Assembly: GCF_001758465.1 (NCBI RefSeq)
Contig: NZ_MJIC01000010.1
Location: forward strand, 868,001-932,000
DNA from: Marisediminitalea lipolytica
Lineage (GTDB): Bacteria; Pseudomonadota; Gammaproteobacteria; Enterobacterales; Alteromonadaceae
Direction of reading: 5' to 3'
DNA length: 64,000 bases
A model generated the notes under the pieces. The model was not told the DNA's origin. It searched no databases and was given only the letters and a program-made list of their open reading frames with translations. Each line of letters starts with the position of its first letter. Positions within the stretch are counted from its first letter, which is position 1. Positions 62,354-64,000 of this stretch are shown in pieces. A program made the position numbers and the translations under genes.

Positions 62354-62983
62354 TTAGTTGATTTGTAACTTGTCCATCAATAGCACCGCCTGAGTACGGG
62401 TATTGATATCCAGTTTTTTGAGCGCGGCACTGATATGTGCTTTTACCGTTGCTTCAGTAACGTTCATTTCGTGGGCAATTTGTTTATTCATCATGCCAGA
62501 ACGCACATACTTTAACACCTGCACCTGTTTGGGTGTCAGCTCTTTAAAACGTTCCAGCATGTCATTCATGTTGCCGCTGTTAAACGTTAGCTTTTCAGCG
62601 ATTTCCGTTGGCAGCCATTGTTCGCCACTTAAAACCAGGTCAATGGCCTCGGCAATGGTTTTCGTAGGCGTGGATTTAGGAATATACCCCTGGGCCCCTA
62701 AGGTAATGGACTGCGAAATCACGTCTACATCATCGTTTGCTGAAACCATCACCACCGGCAGCGATGGAAACTTTTCCTTTACTGTAGATAAGGTATCAAA
62801 CCAGTTAGCCCCAGGCATTGATAAATCCAGGAGCAGTAAATCAACATTGTTTTTGTCAATGAGGTCGATTAACACATCCGTTGATTCAGCTTCCAGAACT
62901 TCAAGTCCCTCAAACAACGGGGTTAAAGCTCCAGATAAGGCTTCTCTGAAGAGCGGGTGATCATCGGCTATTACAAACTTCAT
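62354..62983 (-). CDS. LuxR/NarL-type response regulator (orphan)
   Basis: Response regulator of 209 residues. The receiver has the acidic pocket VIADDHPLFREAL, phospho-Asp in DLLLLDLSMPG (about residue 54) and Lys in GYIPKSTPTKT. The C-terminal LuxR HTH is LTPKQVQVLKYVRSGMMNKQIAHEMNVTEATVKAHISAALKKL. No histidine kinase gene is adjacent. It differs clearly from the uvrY product at 2608. A 10-bp perfect inverted repeat lies 38-66 bp upstream of its start and could be an autoregulatory site. Confidence 0.9.
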   Translation of the reverse strand: MKFVIADDHPLFREALSGALTPLFEGLEVLEAESTDVLIDLIDKNNVDLLLLDLSMPGANWFDTLSTVKEKFPSLPVVMVSANDDVDVISQSITLGAQGYIPKSTPTKTIAEAIDLVLSGEQWLPTEIAEKLTFNSGNMNDMLERFKELTPKQVQVLKYVRSGMMNKQIAHEMNVTEATVKAHISAALKKLDINTRTQAVLLMDKLQIN

Positions 62984-63020
62984 TTAGGTATAGGCCCCAC
63001 TGGCAATAATATCTTTACTG

Positions 63021-63049
63021 TATAGGTTAATACTAAAGATTAACCTATA
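63021..63049. promoter_or_regulatory. 10-bp perfect inverted repeat upstream of the orphan response regulator
   Basis: TATAGGTTAA, 9-nt centre TACTAAAGA, TTAACCTATA. It sits in the 172-bp divergent space between the response regulator and cmoA. The A/T-rich arms and ~19-bp centre-to-centre spacing fit a dimer-binding operator better than a terminator. Confidence 0.6.
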
Positions 63050-63155
63050 GAAGCAGAGAATGTCTAATTTCCTGATTTTTTTCGACTCAGGGTTGGTTTT
63101 CTGGCCCGTAGGGGTAAAATTGCCGCCCTAAAATACCCTTGCCCAAGAGATAATT

Positions 63156-63884
63156 GTGTCAAATAAAGACAATCTGTTCGCCACCCCATTAAATCAGGTC
63201 AGTGATTTCCAGTTTGATGATGCGGTAGCAGAAGTATTTCCAGACATGATCAGCCGCTCAATTCCCGGCTATCAGACGATTATAGAAACCATCGGTCAGC
63301 TGGCGGCCAGTAAAGTGGTCTCTGGCACCAACGTGTATGATATTGGCTGTTCATTAGGCGCCGCATCTTTCTCGGTTTCGCGCCATTGCAGTGCCGGGCA
63401 ATGTCAAATCATCGCCATCGACAGTTCACCGGCCATGGTTGAGCGTTGTCGGCGTAAGGTAGAGGCATTCCAATTGCCCAACCCTATCACCGTAAAGCAA
63501 GGGTTTGCCCAGTCAGAAACCATCACCAATGCGTCCATGGTAGTGATGAATTTTACCCTGCAATTTATACCGCCGCCTGAACGCCCCGCACTGGTTCAGC
63601 AAATTTATGACGGACTGCAGCCGGGGGGGATTTTTGTTATTTCAGAAAAAATACGCCACCCGACTGAGCAGGGCAACGACCTGATCAACGACCTGCATTT
63701 ACAGTTTAAGCGCGATAATGGCTACAGCGAGCTGGAAATCAGCCAAAAACGGGCCGCGCTGGAAAACGTCATGTTAATAGACACCTTTGATGTGCATAAA
63801 ACCCGCCTGGAACAGGCCGGTTTTGCCGATGTGGTTATGTGGTACCGTTGTTATAATTTTATGTCGCTGGTAGCGATTAAATAA
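63156..63884 (+). CDS. cmoA: Carboxy-S-adenosyl-L-methionine synthase
   Basis: Makes Cx-SAM from SAM and prephenate, used by CmoB for 5-oxyacetyluridine at the tRNA wobble position. It is 242 residues. It begins DNLFATPLNQVSDFQFDDAVAEVFPDMISRSIPGY, the CmoA hallmark, then VYDIGCSLGAASFSVSRHC for SAM and VVMNFTLQFIPPPERPALVQQIYDGLQPGGIFVISEKI. The start is GTG at 63156. cmoB follows 16 bp on. Confidence 0.96.
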   Translation: MSNKDNLFATPLNQVSDFQFDDAVAEVFPDMISRSIPGYQTIIETIGQLAASKVVSGTNVYDIGCSLGAASFSVSRHCSAGQCQIIAIDSSPAMVERCRRKVEAFQLPNPITVKQGFAQSETITNASMVVMNFTLQFIPPPERPALVQQIYDGLQPGGIFVISEKIRHPTEQGNDLINDLHLQFKRDNGYSELEISQKRAALENVMLIDTFDVHKTRLEQAGFADVVMWYRCYNFMSLVAIK

Positions 63885-63900
63885 AGTAGGGCTTTTTGTT

Positions 63901-64000
63901 ATGTCTGCGTCTGAATTATTCACCCCCTGTTACAAACAGCTGCTGGAAAGTCCACTGTCGCACTGGTTGAATACCCTGCCACAGCAAATGGACAACTGGT
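63901..64000 (+). CDS. cmoB: tRNA U34 carboxymethyltransferase CmoB (partial)
   Basis: Only the first 33 codons are in the window (MSASELFTPCYKQLLESPLSHW...). The assignment rests on the conserved cmoA-cmoB pairing and the N-terminal sequence, and the rest is cut by the window edge. It transfers the carboxymethyl group from Cx-SAM to 5-hydroxyuridine-34 of tRNAs. Confidence 0.85.
   Translation, partial: MSASELFTPCYKQLLESPLSHWLNTLPQQMDNW

Overview
The window is an ordinary chromosomal stretch of a marine-type gammaproteobacterium. Gene content and gene order point to the Alteromonadales (Alteromonas/Aestuariibacter-like). Evidence for this includes the uvrY-uvrC-pgsA block, lrp / ftsK-lolA-rarA-crcB-serS, serC-aroA-cmk-rpsA-ihfB-lapA-lapB-pyrF, gcvR-bcp next to purC-bamC-dapA, and purM-purN beside hda. 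The assignment is an inference from protein families and synteny, not from a database search. No prophage, insertion sequence, integrase or CRISPR array was seen, and no conserved gene looks broken.

Layout. 1-3.3 kb (minus): phospholipid synthesis (pgsA), UvrC and the GacA/UvrY response regulator. 3.5-5.5 kb: two copies of tRNA-Ser(UGA), each followed on the minus strand by 196-bp repeats that end in the last 20 nt of the tRNA. An orphan membrane-protein ORF lies between the copies. This is the most unusual part of the window. 5.7-7.8 kb (plus): a Bax-inhibitor-family membrane protein and tusDCB-tusE for tRNA 2-thiouridine. 7.8-14.6 kb (minus): serS, crcB, rarA, lolA, ftsK, lrp. 14.7-17.9 kb: alanine dehydrogenase, a membrane-anchored AraC-type regulator and a DUF2306 membrane protein. 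18-28.6 kb (minus): pyrF, lapB, lapA, ihfB, rpsA, cmk, aroA, serC, gyrA. 28.8-33.8 kb (plus): ubiG, then nrdA-nrdB-yfaE behind a pair of NrdR boxes.

33.8-39 kb is the accessory-looking part. It holds an unknown lipoprotein, an orphan flagellin with an EF-hand-bearing central insert and its own sigma-28 promoter, a very short ToxR/CadC-like membrane regulator, and a small secreted protein whose gene contains a 12-bp perfect hairpin. These sit among long AT-rich gaps. 39-41.2 kb is a chemoreceptor.

41.2-51 kb: purC-bamC-dapA (minus) divergent from gcvR-bcp (plus), a Tat-type dienelactone hydrolase, perM, bepA, a thioredoxin-like protein, a YfgD-type ArsC, wrbA and DUF2069. 51-57.8 kb: a large lipoprotein with a HELAH zincin motif, hda and DUF2066 (minus), purM-purN-DUF3108 (plus). 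57.9-60.4 kb: fadE with a FadR-like operator. 60.4-63 kb (minus): an operon of a LuxR-type response regulator, adenosine deaminase and an atypical signal peptidase I. 63.1 kb to the end: cmoA and the first codons of cmoB.

The genes work mainly in translation and tRNA modification (serS, tus, rpsA, cmoAB, tRNA-Ser), nucleotide supply (nrd, pur, pyrF, cmk, add), envelope assembly (lolA, bamC, bepA, lapAB, pgsA) and chromosome maintenance (gyrA, ftsK, rarA, hda, ihfB, uvrC).
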